From NCBI GenBank assembly GCA_046597185.1, contig JBKJLF010000537.1, positions 1-12,494 of the forward strand: 12,494 bases of DNA, in the 5' to 3' direction. The notes beneath the pieces were generated by a model. The model made no database searches. It saw only the letters and a list, made by a program, of their open reading frames with translations, and was not told the DNA's origin. The stretch's first letter is position 1; every line of letters starts with the position of its first letter. The DNA is from CAMBDR01 sp046597185. GTDB taxonomy: Bacteria > Pseudomonadota > Gammaproteobacteria > Burkholderiales > Burkholderiaceae_D. Made by a program: the position numbers and the translations under genes. This document shows positions 1 through 7,371 of the stretch, piece after piece.

Positions 1-1248
1 GCCGGATGCTTCTTTAATCCAGTACTGGCGTTTGCGTATGGTGTTTTGCTTTTTGCTGGATAAATTGTCTTGCGTAAAGGTGGAAACCAACATATTGTCG
101 CGGCCGGGGTAGCGAAACAGGGTTACATCTTTTAATTTTACGACCAAATCAGGCCAATCGGCCAGGGATTGACGACTCTTGGTAAACCAGGTGCCAAGGT
201 TTTCGCCCAGACTGGATTTGAAATTGCTGGAATAGTTGCCCAGTAATTTGTTGAGGTTGCGGCTTTCGGTATCGCGCCGCCAGCTTTCCAGCAGTTTTGC
301 CGCCGCATTGCGCTCGGCTTCCCAGCGGGTGCGGTTAACAAATTCGACGCTTTCATTAATAATGACCGGCGTTTTGCCAATTTCAATCGAATTCAGGAGT
401 TTTTCCAAATCTGGGTTGGTGAGCACCACGCAACCATCCGAGGCCAGCGGTGGGCGGCTAAAATTATTGGCTGGCGTGCCATGTAACCAAATCCCGGAGC
501 CACTGCGCCCATTGATCTTATCCCATTCGTTGGGGTAATTGATCGGCAGCGCGCCGGCCCCGTAAAAATCGGGTAAGCGCGCCTTGGCCAGACGGCTGGT
601 AATGTAATACACGCCGAGCGGGGTTTTTTGATCGCCTTCCCGCAGCTTATTAATGCCAAATTTACCATGTGAAATATAGTAATCGGTAATAAACTTGATG
701 CGCCCATTAAAATTCTGGTAGACGTAAATGCGCGATTGCGCCGTATCCACCACCAGCGCATATTTTTGATCATCGCGCAATTGCAACAAAGCACGTGGAA
801 TCAAATCCGGGTCGGGGCGATCACGCAGGGCTTTTAAACGCACCAAGGCTTCGTTGCGCAGGTCGCTGAGCTTGTCCTTGGCGGCCAAACTGGCGGTGCC
901 CATGCCAGTGACCGGGCGAGCATGCATTAATAGCAAGTCGCCGCGTATCAATTGCCCCAGCCGGAAAGTCGGGTACAGTTCAACCAGTTTATCGGCCCTT
1001 TGCTGTGCTGATTTTAATTGCCCGTTGGCCAGATCCTTATAGATATGGATCAGCAGCATATCCGGATCAGGCTTTTGATTCGACGTAATCAGGGCGACCG
1101 GTGGCATGGCGGGTGGTGGCAATGGCGATGGCGGCAAGGCCACCGCGCCAGACGCCATCAATATCGCAGTCAGTAGCGCAGCTAACAATAAGCGCAGTGC
1201 ATAACAGATTCGGTTCATCTGCATGGAGAGTGGAGCAAAATACAACAT
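1..1248 (-). CDS. YkuD-family L,D-transpeptidase with C-terminal NTF2-like domain (3' end outside window)
   Basis: This is a partial gene: 416 codons are visible, open to the window edge. It is predicted to be an exported peptidoglycan enzyme that forms L,D cross-links or anchors proteins through a cysteine. After a hydrophobic signal segment (LLLAALLTAILMASGAVA), the YkuD core runs from about residue 155. It carries HGTP (His256) and SDGCVVL (Cys273), the His-X16-Cys arrangement of the family. The usual SHGC is SDGC here, so the second conserved His is Asp. From about residue 318 a second domain resembles the C-terminus of the upstream TPR protein. I chose the ATG at 1248 because it overlaps the upstream stop as TGATG and has GGGAAG just upstream. 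ATGs at 1224 and 1218 also give a credible signal peptide but lack a Shine-Dalgarno sequence. The family call is firm; the exact reaction is not. Confidence 0.88.
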   Translation of the reverse strand, partial: MLYFAPLSMQMNRICYALRLLLAALLTAILMASGAVALPPSPLPPPAMPPVALITSNQKPDPDMLLIHIYKDLANGQLKSAQQRADKLVELYPTFRLGQLIRGDLLLMHARPVTGMGTASLAAKDKLSDLRNEALVRLKALRDRPDPDLIPRALLQLRDDQKYALVVDTAQSRIYVYQNFNGRIKFITDYYISHGKFGINKLREGDQKTPLGVYYITSRLAKARLPDFYGAGALPINYPNEWDKINGRSGSGIWLHGTPANNFSRPPLASDGCVVLTNPDLEKLLNSIEIGKTPVIINESVEFVNRTRWEAERNAAAKLLESWRRDTESRNLNKLLGNYSSNFKSSLGENLGTWFTKSRQSLADWPDLVVKLKDVTLFRYPGRDNMLVSTFTQDNLSSKKQNTIRKRQYWIKEASG

Positions 1249-2486
1249 CAGCTTCCCGAGCGCTCCTGCTTGATTTGCCATTTACCACCCTGCTTGACCA
1301 TCACAATCACTTTGCGGCTGTTGGACGATAATTTGTCGGAAGTGTAGGACTGGCGGAATTTAATGGTTGCGGTATTTCCTTCGACATTCACTTGCGCCGA
1401 TTCGATCACCACATTGATGCGCCCTTTGCTTTCAATGCGGGTGCGGCGTTCTTCGGCCCATGCTTTGCGCGATTCGCCCTTTGGCGTCTGGAAATCGTTG
1501 GCGTAGCTATTCAAATAGGTTTTTACATCTTTCGAACTCCAGGCTTTGGCCCAAACATGCAGCGTATGTAAGGCTTCGTCTTGATCGGAATCAGTTTTTG
1601 GCTCGGGCTTTGCCTTGGCTTCAGGCTTGGGTTCGGCCTTCGGTTCGGGTTTTACCTCGGGTTTGGGTTCTACTTTGGTGGCTGGCTTGGCTTCAACCTT
1701 GGGTTCAACCTTGGGTTCGGGCTTGGCTGTGGGCTTTATTTCTGGCTTGGGTTCGAGTTTGGCCACTTGCAGCGGTGTGGGGGCAGGGGTGGCGGCCACT
1801 GGTGTCGATGCGGGTGCGGCAGCAGGACCAGCAGCGGCTGGTTTTGCACCGGGTGTGGCCTTGGCAATTTGTGTATCAGCGGGCTTGTTGCTCGTCATCG
1901 TGCGTACCATTGCCAGCTTTTTCTTGGTTGATGCATTATTGGCATCAAGCTGCAAGGCTTTGTCATAGGCTTGTGTGGCTAATTTGGTATAGTTGTCGGC
2001 TTGTAAGGCTTTGTCATAGGCTTGGCCCGCCAATTTGGCATATACATCGCCTAAATTTTCATAAGCGGTCGCATACGCAGGATGGGTACGGATAGCCGCT
2101 TCCAATGCCATGCGGGCCTTTTCATATTGGCCACCGGCAGCATATAACACGGCCAAATTATTATACGGTTCCGGCAAATCAGGGAAGTCTTCCGTCATTT
2201 TGGTGAAAATGACAATGGCTTCGGCGCTTTTGTTTTGTTCAGTTAGAATCAAGCCTTTTAAGAAGCGCATTTGCGCATCTTTCGGGTGTTGCGCCAAGGC
2301 AGCGTCAACTTTGCTGAGTGCTTCAGAAAATTGACCAGCGCGAATAAATTTGCTGATATCAGCAAAATCATCCGCCTGCGCCACGTGTGGCAGTGCAAAT
2401 AGTGTCACACTGAGCAAGATTGCTCTGACAGGCAATAAAGAAAGCAGACGATGCTGCTTGAAACGGCGACCGAGGGAAGAGAGCAT
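1248..2486 (-). CDS. Secreted TPR protein with Lys/Pro/Glu-rich linker and NTF2-like C-terminal domain
   Basis: The 412-residue protein starts with a signal peptide (about 1-38, cleavage after VAQA). Tetratricopeptide-type helices cover about 41-197, for example AEAIVIFTKMTEDFPDLPEP. A low-complexity linker of KPEPK/VEPK units and Ala/Pro follows (about 201-304), then a small alpha+beta domain (305-412) ending WQIKQERSGS. That domain is NTF2/SnoaL-like (the 'Cds6' or DUF4440 type, from memory of the families) and is recognisably related to the C-terminus of the adjacent L,D-transpeptidase. TPRs suggest a scaffold, the linker a periplasm-spanning tether, and the shared domain binding of a common ligand or partner; this role is inferred. 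The ATG at 2486 is preferred over a TTG four codons upstream, although neither has a clear Shine-Dalgarno sequence. The stop overlaps the next start by one base, so translation is probably coupled. Confidence 0.85.
   Translation of the reverse strand: MLSSLGRRFKQHRLLSLLPVRAILLSVTLFALPHVAQADDFADISKFIRAGQFSEALSKVDAALAQHPKDAQMRFLKGLILTEQNKSAEAIVIFTKMTEDFPDLPEPYNNLAVLYAAGGQYEKARMALEAAIRTHPAYATAYENLGDVYAKLAGQAYDKALQADNYTKLATQAYDKALQLDANNASTKKKLAMVRTMTSNKPADTQIAKATPGAKPAAAGPAAAPASTPVAATPAPTPLQVAKLEPKPEIKPTAKPEPKVEPKVEAKPATKVEPKPEVKPEPKAEPKPEAKAKPEPKTDSDQDEALHTLHVWAKAWSSKDVKTYLNSYANDFQTPKGESRKAWAEERRTRIESKGRINVVIESAQVNVEGNTATIKFRQSYTSDKLSSNSRKVIVMVKQGGKWQIKQERSGS
1603..1760. repeat. Low-complexity linker-coding repeats
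   Basis: GGTTTCGG/TTGGGTTCGG-type hexamer and nonamer units repeat imperfectly here. On the minus strand they encode the KPEPK/VEPK linker of the TPR protein. The opposite strand stays open in two frames with Gly/Leu/Trp-rich translations, which is a side effect of the composition. Confidence 0.75.
1954..2024. repeat. 51-bp-period duplication inside the TPR coding region
   Basis: The 20-mer AAGGCTTTGTCATAGGCTTG occurs exactly at 1954-1973 and 2005-2024. Similarity extends further, since GCTAATTTGGTATA follows the first copy and GCCAATTTGGCATA the second. The 51-base spacing is 17 codons, so the protein carries AGQAYDKALQ and ATQAYDKALQ in series: half of a 34-residue TPR unit was duplicated in frame. 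Confidence 0.8.
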
Positions 2487-2522
2487 GGGATTTATCAATG
2501 ATATACTGGTGCGAAGTTCGTC

Positions 2523-2531
2523 ATTCTATCA
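2523..2531 (-). promoter_or_regulatory. Extended -10 promoter for the TPR/L,D-transpeptidase unit
   Basis: The minus strand reads TGATAGAAT, an extended -10 (TGn plus TAGAAT, five of six matches to TATAAT). It lies about 37 bases upstream of the preferred ATG at 2486. The only -35-like hexamer (TTGCCA, 2553-2548) is 19 bases away, too far for a good match, so the call rests on the extended -10. Confidence 0.4.
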
Positions 2532-2576
2532 AAGAAGCGCGCAGTTTTGGCAATCTTGCATGGTCAAGACACGTCA

Positions 2577-2623
2577 ATTGTTGTTAACTGTGCGCTTTGT
2601 CTCCACATTGTTGTTGACAACTG
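2577..2623. repeat. Direct repeat in the divergent promoter region
   Basis: ATTGTTGTTAACTG (2577-2590) and ATTGTTGTTGACAACTG (2607-2623) are near-copies 30 bases apart, about three helical turns. The second contains the -35 proposed for cysS. They could be operator half-sites or chance AT-rich similarity. Confidence 0.35.
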
Positions 2624-2642
2624 ACCAAAAATTTGACATTAA
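2614..2642 (+). promoter_or_regulatory. Possible sigma70 promoter for cysS
   Basis: A perfect TTGACA (2614-2619) lies 17 bases before CATTAA (2637-2642), a poor -10. Transcription would begin roughly ten bases before the cysS ATG and give an almost leaderless mRNA, consistent with the missing Shine-Dalgarno sequence. A second TTGACA at 2633-2638 has no usable -10 before the gene. Confidence 0.3.
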
Positions 2643-2657
2643 CTACTTTAATTTCCG

Positions 2658-4076
2658 ATGAGCAATCTAAAAATCTACAATACGCTGGCGCGTGAAAAGC
2701 AAACTTTTGTCCCAATGCAAGCTGGAAAAGTCGGCATGTATGTCTGCGGAATGACGATTTATGATTATTGCCACGTTGGCCATGCTCGTATGATGATGGC
2801 GTTTGATGTTGCCTATCGTTGGTTGATGGCATCAGGCTACGATGTGAACTATGTGCGTAACATTACCGATATCGAAGATAAAATTATCCGGCGCGCGGTC
2901 GAAAACGGTGAAACCATCGGCGAGCTAACCGCCCGGTTTACCGCTTATATGGATGAAGACACCCAAGCCCTGGGGATTTTGCCTGCGCGCCAAATACCGC
3001 GTGCCACCCAATATGTCGGGCAAATGCTGGCTTTGATTGAAGCTCTGGAAGACAAAGGACTAGCCTATCAAGCTTCGGACGGCGATGTGAATTTTGCCGT
3101 GCGCAAATTTCCCGGTTATGGCAAGTTATCCGGCCGCTCGCTTGATGAGTTGCGCGCGGGTGAACGGGTTGAAGTCAATACGGGTAAGAGTGATCCACTC
3201 GATTTTGTGTTGTGGAAAGCGGCAAAGCCATCTGAACCGGTCGAGGCCAAATGGGCGTCGAAGTGGGGCGATGGTCGTCCGGGTTGGCATATTGAATGCT
3301 CGGCCATGGCCTGCGCCATTTTGGGCGAGCAATTTGATATTCATGGTGGCGGCCTGGATTTGCAATTTCCGCATCATGAAAATGAAATCGCCCAGTCGGA
3401 AGGTGCCAATGGCAAGCCGCTGGCCAATTATTGGATGCACAATGGCTTTTTGGAAGTGGACAATACCAAAATGTCCAAATCCCTGAATAATTTTTTCACG
3501 ATACGGGATGTGTTAAAAAGCTTCGATGCCGAAGTGATCCGCTTTTTTATGTTGCGTTCACACTACCGTAGCCCCTTAAATTATTCCGATATGCATTTGG
3601 ACGAAGCCAAAGCTGCGCTGACACGACTATATATGACGCTCAAGGAAGTGGAGCCTGGTAGTGAAGCGGGCACCGAAGTGGGCACCGGAGCGGACGAGGT
3701 AGATTGGCAAGAAAGCTATGCCCTGCGTTTTGCCGAAGCGATGGATGATGATTTTAATACCCCGCTGGCGCTAACGGTCTTGACCGCACTGGCCAATGAA
3801 GTTAATCGTGACAAATCCAGGGGTTTGGCGACGCAATTGAAAGCCTTGGCGGGGGTACTGGGCCTGTTGCAACGTCCGCCCACTGAATTTTTACAAGCAG
3901 CACCGCTGGCCGATGGATTGGCCCAAGCCGATATTGAAGCCAAAATTGCCGCCCGTAGTGCGGCCAAGTTGGCTAAACAATTCGCTTTGGCGGATCAAAT
4001 CCGTACTGAACTATTGTCAGCCGGGATTGTGCTGGAAGACAAACCGCAAGGTGTCACAGAATGGCGTCGCACGTGA
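2658..4076 (+). CDS. cysS: Cysteinyl-tRNA synthetase
   Basis: A class I aminoacyl-tRNA synthetase that charges tRNA-Cys in the cytoplasm; 472 residues, close to the usual 460-470. The HIGH signature appears as HVGH (39-42) and KMSKS lies at 271-275. The four zinc ligands of the E. coli enzyme (Cys28, Cys209, His234, Glu238) correspond to Cys30, Cys214 (IECSAM), His239 and Glu243 (HHENE) with matching spacing. The C-terminal anticodon-binding part ends in ALADQIRTELLSAGI and GVTEWRR. A short Gly/Glu-rich stretch (GSEAGTEVGTGADE, about 335-348) looks like a lineage-specific loop. The start is the first Met before the conserved YNTL motif and has no evident Shine-Dalgarno sequence. The 3' end overlaps the next gene. 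Confidence 0.97.
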   Translation: MSNLKIYNTLAREKQTFVPMQAGKVGMYVCGMTIYDYCHVGHARMMMAFDVAYRWLMASGYDVNYVRNITDIEDKIIRRAVENGETIGELTARFTAYMDEDTQALGILPARQIPRATQYVGQMLALIEALEDKGLAYQASDGDVNFAVRKFPGYGKLSGRSLDELRAGERVEVNTGKSDPLDFVLWKAAKPSEPVEAKWASKWGDGRPGWHIECSAMACAILGEQFDIHGGGLDLQFPHHENEIAQSEGANGKPLANYWMHNGFLEVDNTKMSKSLNNFFTIRDVLKSFDAEVIRFFMLRSHYRSPLNYSDMHLDEAKAALTRLYMTLKEVEPGSEAGTEVGTGADEVDWQESYALRFAEAMDDDFNTPLALTVLTALANEVNRDKSRGLATQLKALAGVLGLLQRPPTEFLQAAPLADGLAQADIEAKIAARSAAKLAKQFALADQIRTELLSAGIVLEDKPQGVTEWRRT

Positions 4077-4723
4077 TGGCAGGAAAAACTGGCGCGCCTG
4101 TGGTGCAGGTGCCCCATTTTTGGGAACAAGCCAAAAGCGAATTGATGCAAAGGGATCGCATCATGCAAAAACTCATCCCGCAGTTTGGGGATTTGCATCT
4201 GGTGAGTCGGCGCGACCCTTTCACCACTTTGGCACGCTCGGTGGTGGGGCAACAGATTTCAGTCAAGGCGGCGGAAACCGTGTGGCAGCGGTTTTTATTA
4301 CTTTGCCCCAAATGCACGCCAGCGCAAGTATTGCAACTGGATATCGAACAAATGCGCGGCAGTGGGTTATCCAAGCGTAAAGCGGAGTATATTCAGGATT
4401 TGGCACAGCATTTTAAAGACAAGCGCGTGCATGCTGAAAAATGGTCAGAAATGGATGATGAAACGGTCATTGGCGAATTGGTGCAAATTCGCGGCATCGG
4501 GCGCTGGACTGCGGAAATGTTTTTGATTTTTAATTTGTGTCGGCCCGATGTTTTGCCGATGGATGATGTGGGTTTAATTAAAGGCATTAGCCTGAGTTAT
4601 TTTTCAGGCGAACCGGTTTCGCGTAGTGATGCGCGCGAAGTGGCAGCCAATTGGCAACCTTGGCGCACGGTGGCGACCTGGTATATGTGGCGCAGCCTGG
4701 AAGCGACCCCCGTTATTTATTGA
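4061..4723 (+). CDS. DNA-3-methyladenine glycosylase II, short AlkA type
   Basis: A base-excision-repair glycosylase that removes alkylated purines such as 3-methyladenine. The 220-residue protein has the HhH-GPD core: LARSVVGQQISVKAAETVW, a helix-hairpin-helix at VQIRGIGRWTAEMFLIF (about 145-161), and LPMDDVGLIKG, in which Asp169 aligns with catalytic Asp238 of E. coli AlkA (LPDDYLIK). WQPWRTVATWYMWRS matches the AlkA C-terminal helix. The 282-residue E. coli AlkA has an extra N-terminal domain that is absent here, as is common in short forms. The start at 4061 has AAGG nine bases upstream and overlaps cysS by 16 bases. An in-frame ATG at 4076 forms TGATG with the cysS stop and is an equally good alternative. 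Both arrangements imply co-translation with cysS. Confidence 0.92.
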   Translation: MASHVMAGKTGAPVVQVPHFWEQAKSELMQRDRIMQKLIPQFGDLHLVSRRDPFTTLARSVVGQQISVKAAETVWQRFLLLCPKCTPAQVLQLDIEQMRGSGLSKRKAEYIQDLAQHFKDKRVHAEKWSEMDDETVIGELVQIRGIGRWTAEMFLIFNLCRPDVLPMDDVGLIKGISLSYFSGEPVSRSDAREVAANWQPWRTVATWYMWRSLEATPVIY

Positions 4724-4732
4724 CTTGTAAGT

Positions 4733-4777
4733 AATGACCTGGTCAGTCGTCATTTCGAAATAAATGCTTGTCGTCAT
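4733..4777. repeat. Inverted and direct repeats upstream of the accA promoter
   Basis: AATGAC (4733-4738) and GTCATT (4749-4754) form a 6-bp inverted repeat with a 10-base loop; it includes the 11-base palindrome TGACCTGGTCA (4735-4745). GTCGTCAT occurs at 4746-4753 and again at 4770-4777, overlapping the accA -35. The function is unknown. A weak terminator for the preceding gene or an operator are both possible. Confidence 0.3.
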
Positions 4778-4796
4778 AAGCCGCATTGCATATAAT
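4768..4796 (+). promoter_or_regulatory. Sigma70 promoter of accA-tilS
   Basis: TTGTCG (4768-4773) is separated by exactly 17 bases from a perfect TATAAT (4791-4796). Transcription should start near 4803, leaving a leader of about 64 bases before the accA ATG. This argues against the in-frame upstream ATG at 4786, which would fall inside the promoter. Confidence 0.7.
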
Positions 4797-4866
4797 GGCG
4801 GCGAATAGACGGCGCTTGGCAGGTCAGCATATCCGTGTTTGCCTGTCGTACATTAAAGGAATTGCA

Positions 4867-5841
4867 ATGATTAAAACCACTTTCCTCAATTTCGAGCAAC
4901 CCATTGCCGAATTAGATGCCAAGATCGAAGAATTACGCTTTGTCCAGGATGATTCAGCCGTAGATATTTCTGAAGAAATAGACCGCTTGGCGAAGAAGAG
5001 TCAGCAATTAACCAAAGATATTTACGCCAAGCTTACCCCTTGGCAAGTTTCCCTGATCGCACGCCATCCCCAACGTCCGTATACGATGGATTATGTGAAT
5101 GGCATCTTTACCGACTTCCACGAACTCCATGGCGACCGCCACTTTGCTGATGACCAATCCATCGTCGGTGGTTTGGCGCGTTTCAACGGTCAGGCCTGTA
5201 TGGTCATCGGTCACCAAAAAGGGCGCGACACCAAAGAACGGGCGATGCGTAATTTCGGCATGTCGCGTCCAGAAGGCTATCGCAAGGCGCAACGCCTGAT
5301 GAAGTTGGCGGAGAAATTCGGTATTCCAATTTTTACTTTTGTCGATACCCCCGGCGCTTTCCCTGGGATTGACGCTGAAGAGCGTTGTCAATCCGAAGCG
5401 ATCGGGCATAATTTATACGTGATGGCCGAATTAAAAGTGCCTTTGATTGCCACCATTATTGGGGAGGGCGGTTCGGGTGGGGCCTTGGCCATTGCCGTGG
5501 GTGATTCGGTGCTGATGTTGCAATATTCAACCTATGCCGTCATCTCGCCCGAAGGTTGCGCCTCCATTTTATGGAAAACTTCAGAACGCGCCGCCGATGC
5601 GGCCGAAGCCTTGGGGCTAACTGCGCATCGCTTAAAAGCCATGGGCTTGATTGATAAAATCATTAATGAACCCTTGGGCGGTGCGCATCGTGATACCAAG
5701 CAAATGATTGTGTTGTTAAAGCGTGCTCTGGCGGATACCTTACGCCAATTTCAGGGTGTGAAAACCAAAGATTTGCTGGCTGCACGTCATGAAAAATTGA
5801 TGAGCTATGGCAAGTTCAAGGAAACGACTTCATCAGAATAA
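4867..5841 (+). CDS. accA: Acetyl-CoA carboxylase carboxyltransferase subunit alpha
   Basis: The alpha subunit of the cytoplasmic carboxyltransferase, which with AccD moves the carboxyl group from biotin-BCCP to acetyl-CoA to give malonyl-CoA, the first step of fatty acid synthesis. The 324 residues match the family length (E. coli 319). The N-terminus FLNFEQPIAELDAKIEEL is the standard AccA start. LHGDRHFADD, FVDTPGAFPGIDAEE and IGEGGSGGALAIAVGD (about 198-213, crotonase-fold oxyanion-hole glycines) are all present. The ATG at 4867 has AAGGA (4856-4860) six bases upstream. The in-frame ATG at 4786 adds 27 non-family residues and overlaps the promoter. The stop TAA is immediately followed by the tilS start codon. 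Confidence 0.97.
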   Translation: MIKTTFLNFEQPIAELDAKIEELRFVQDDSAVDISEEIDRLAKKSQQLTKDIYAKLTPWQVSLIARHPQRPYTMDYVNGIFTDFHELHGDRHFADDQSIVGGLARFNGQACMVIGHQKGRDTKERAMRNFGMSRPEGYRKAQRLMKLAEKFGIPIFTFVDTPGAFPGIDAEERCQSEAIGHNLYVMAELKVPLIATIIGEGGSGGALAIAVGDSVLMLQYSTYAVISPEGCASILWKTSERAADAAEALGLTAHRLKAMGLIDKIINEPLGGAHRDTKQMIVLLKRALADTLRQFQGVKTKDLLAARHEKLMSYGKFKETTSSE

Positions 5842-7272
5842 GTGGTGAAACAAGCCTTATCAGGCTTGGCCGCTGGCATGCAAACCATGCTGGCGGCTTT
5901 GCCACAGCTTTTACCCGCCGGGTCCTGGCTTGATTGTCATCCCCAATCGGTGGCGCTGGCCTATAGCGGCGGTCGGGATTCCACCGCCTTGTTGTATTTG
6001 ACGCATGCCTGGGCCAAAGAGCATGGCTGGGAACTCCTTGCCTTCCATGTTCATCATGGCATCAGCCCGGATGCCGAAAGTTGGCTGGATCATTGCCAAC
6101 AAACCTGTGCCGCGCTGGCTGTGCCATTTTACTTTGAGCGCGTGCAGCTTGGGCAAACCACCAGCATTGAAGCGCAAGCGCGCAAGTTGCGCTATGCCGC
6201 GCTGGGTCGTATGTGTATGGCGCATCAGGTGCGGCTTTTGCTGACTGCGCATCATCAGGATGATCAGGCTGAAACCGTGCTGCTGCAATTATTGCGCGGC
6301 ACCGGTTTGGCGGGGGGTATGGAGCCGTTCAAACTCGCCCCAGCCTTGCTGGGCACCGATCAAGTCTGTCTGGCGCGCCCGGTATTGGCGCTGGCGCGCG
6401 CTGAGCTGTGTGACTGGCTGGCAGCGCAATCGATTCGCTTTGTCGATGATGGCGCCAATTATGATCCCAAGTACACCCGTAGCGCCTTGCGTGAATTGAT
6501 TGTGCCGCACTTGGCGCGTGAATTTCCCGGGTTTCAGCAGCGTCTGGCGCGTAACGCCTTACACGCGCAAAGCGCGCAAAGGCTATTGCAACAATTGGCC
6601 GGGCAAGATTGGCAACGCTATCGCGCTCGGGCCGGGACAGGCGTGCAGCATGAGGCGCTGCAAATGTTGGCGCTCCATGAACTAAACCAGGATAGAGTAC
6701 AAAATTTGCTGCGCTATTGGCTGGCGCAACGCGGCGCACGCATGCCGCCAAGCGCCTGGCTGGATCAACTCATTACCCAATTACAAGCCGCGCGCGAGGA
6801 TGCTCAAGTGTGTATCGACTATGCGGATGCGCAATTTCACCGCCACCGGGGCCACATTTACTTGGTAGCGAAGTGGCAAGCGGCGTCACAACCGATTCAA
6901 TTTCAATGGCAGGGCGAAACCGAGATCTATTTTGCCTCTTTTAGTGGAAAACTACAAATTCGGGCGGCGGCAGTCGATGAGTTTGGCGTGGATGCCGATT
7001 GGCTGCGCCAGCAAACTTTGCAATTGGATTATCGACAGGGTGGTGAGCGTTTTAAATTGGCATTAAACAGACCAAATCGTAGCTTGAAACAGCACTTCCA
7101 AAGCGCTGATGTGCCAGGATGGTTACGTTCGCGCTTGCCTTTACTTTATCTTGCTAACGCCAGTTGCGATGCTGAAAGATTATTTTTTGTGGCCGGATTA
7201 GGTGTTTCTGGGCATTATTCAGAGTCGGGAGCTGGTCGAGTTTGTCTGTATTGGCAGGCCGATGGCGCATAA
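5842..7272 (+). CDS. tilS: tRNA(Ile)-lysidine synthetase
   Basis: Modifies the wobble cytidine (C34) of the CAU-anticodon tRNA-Ile to lysidine using ATP and lysine, switching its codon from AUG to AUA. The 476 residues hold an N-type PP-loop SGGRDS (42-47), HHQDDQAET (137-145) with LLRGTGLAGG after it, the FVDDGANYDPKYTRSALR segment, a middle TilS domain, and a TilS-C domain (about 380-470) containing YRQGGERFKL and SLKQHFQSADVPGWLRSRLP. The start is uncertain: GTG codons at 5842 and 5845 directly follow the accA stop and would be read by coupled translation, while ATGs at 5878 and 5887 are shorter alternatives. No strong Shine-Dalgarno sequence stands before any of them. It is an operon partner of accA. 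Confidence 0.95.
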   Translation: MVKQALSGLAAGMQTMLAALPQLLPAGSWLDCHPQSVALAYSGGRDSTALLYLTHAWAKEHGWELLAFHVHHGISPDAESWLDHCQQTCAALAVPFYFERVQLGQTTSIEAQARKLRYAALGRMCMAHQVRLLLTAHHQDDQAETVLLQLLRGTGLAGGMEPFKLAPALLGTDQVCLARPVLALARAELCDWLAAQSIRFVDDGANYDPKYTRSALRELIVPHLAREFPGFQQRLARNALHAQSAQRLLQQLAGQDWQRYRARAGTGVQHEALQMLALHELNQDRVQNLLRYWLAQRGARMPPSAWLDQLITQLQAAREDAQVCIDYADAQFHRHRGHIYLVAKWQAASQPIQFQWQGETEIYFASFSGKLQIRAAAVDEFGVDADWLRQQTLQLDYRQGGERFKLALNRPNRSLKQHFQSADVPGWLRSRLPLLYLANASCDAERLFFVAGLGVSGHYSESGAGRVCLYWQADGA

Positions 7273-7297
7273 TTTGCTGCTATGCCACAAAATCTGC

Positions 7298-7326
7298 TTG
7301 TCAAATTTCGTCATGCGATGTAAAGT
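7298..7326 (+). promoter_or_regulatory. Sigma70 promoter of lysC
   Basis: TTGTCA (7298-7303, five of six) and TAAAGT (7321-7326, four of six) are spaced by exactly 17 bases. Transcription would begin near 7333, giving a T-rich leader of about 40 bases before the lysC ATG. Confidence 0.55.
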
Positions 7327-7371
7327 TAAAGATTGTACGTCTATTTTTTTCATTTTTTGAAACGAAACTCT

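Noticed and set aside
1460..2095. Long plus-strand open frames opposite the TPR gene (Trp/Leu/Gly-rich translations)
   Set aside because: They arise from the Lys/Pro/Glu-rich repeat on the coding strand. They have no ribosome binding site or domain pattern, and the minus-strand protein has clear signal peptide, TPRs and a conserved C-terminus.
3094..3486. Plus-strand open frame in another frame inside cysS
   Set aside because: It is out of frame with a gene whose zinc ligands and KMSKS motif are conserved; no start signal.
4786..4866. N-terminal extension of accA from the ATG at 4786
   Set aside because: The extension overlaps a good TATAAT, is unlike AccA proteins, and the ATG at 4867 has an AAGGA at ideal spacing.
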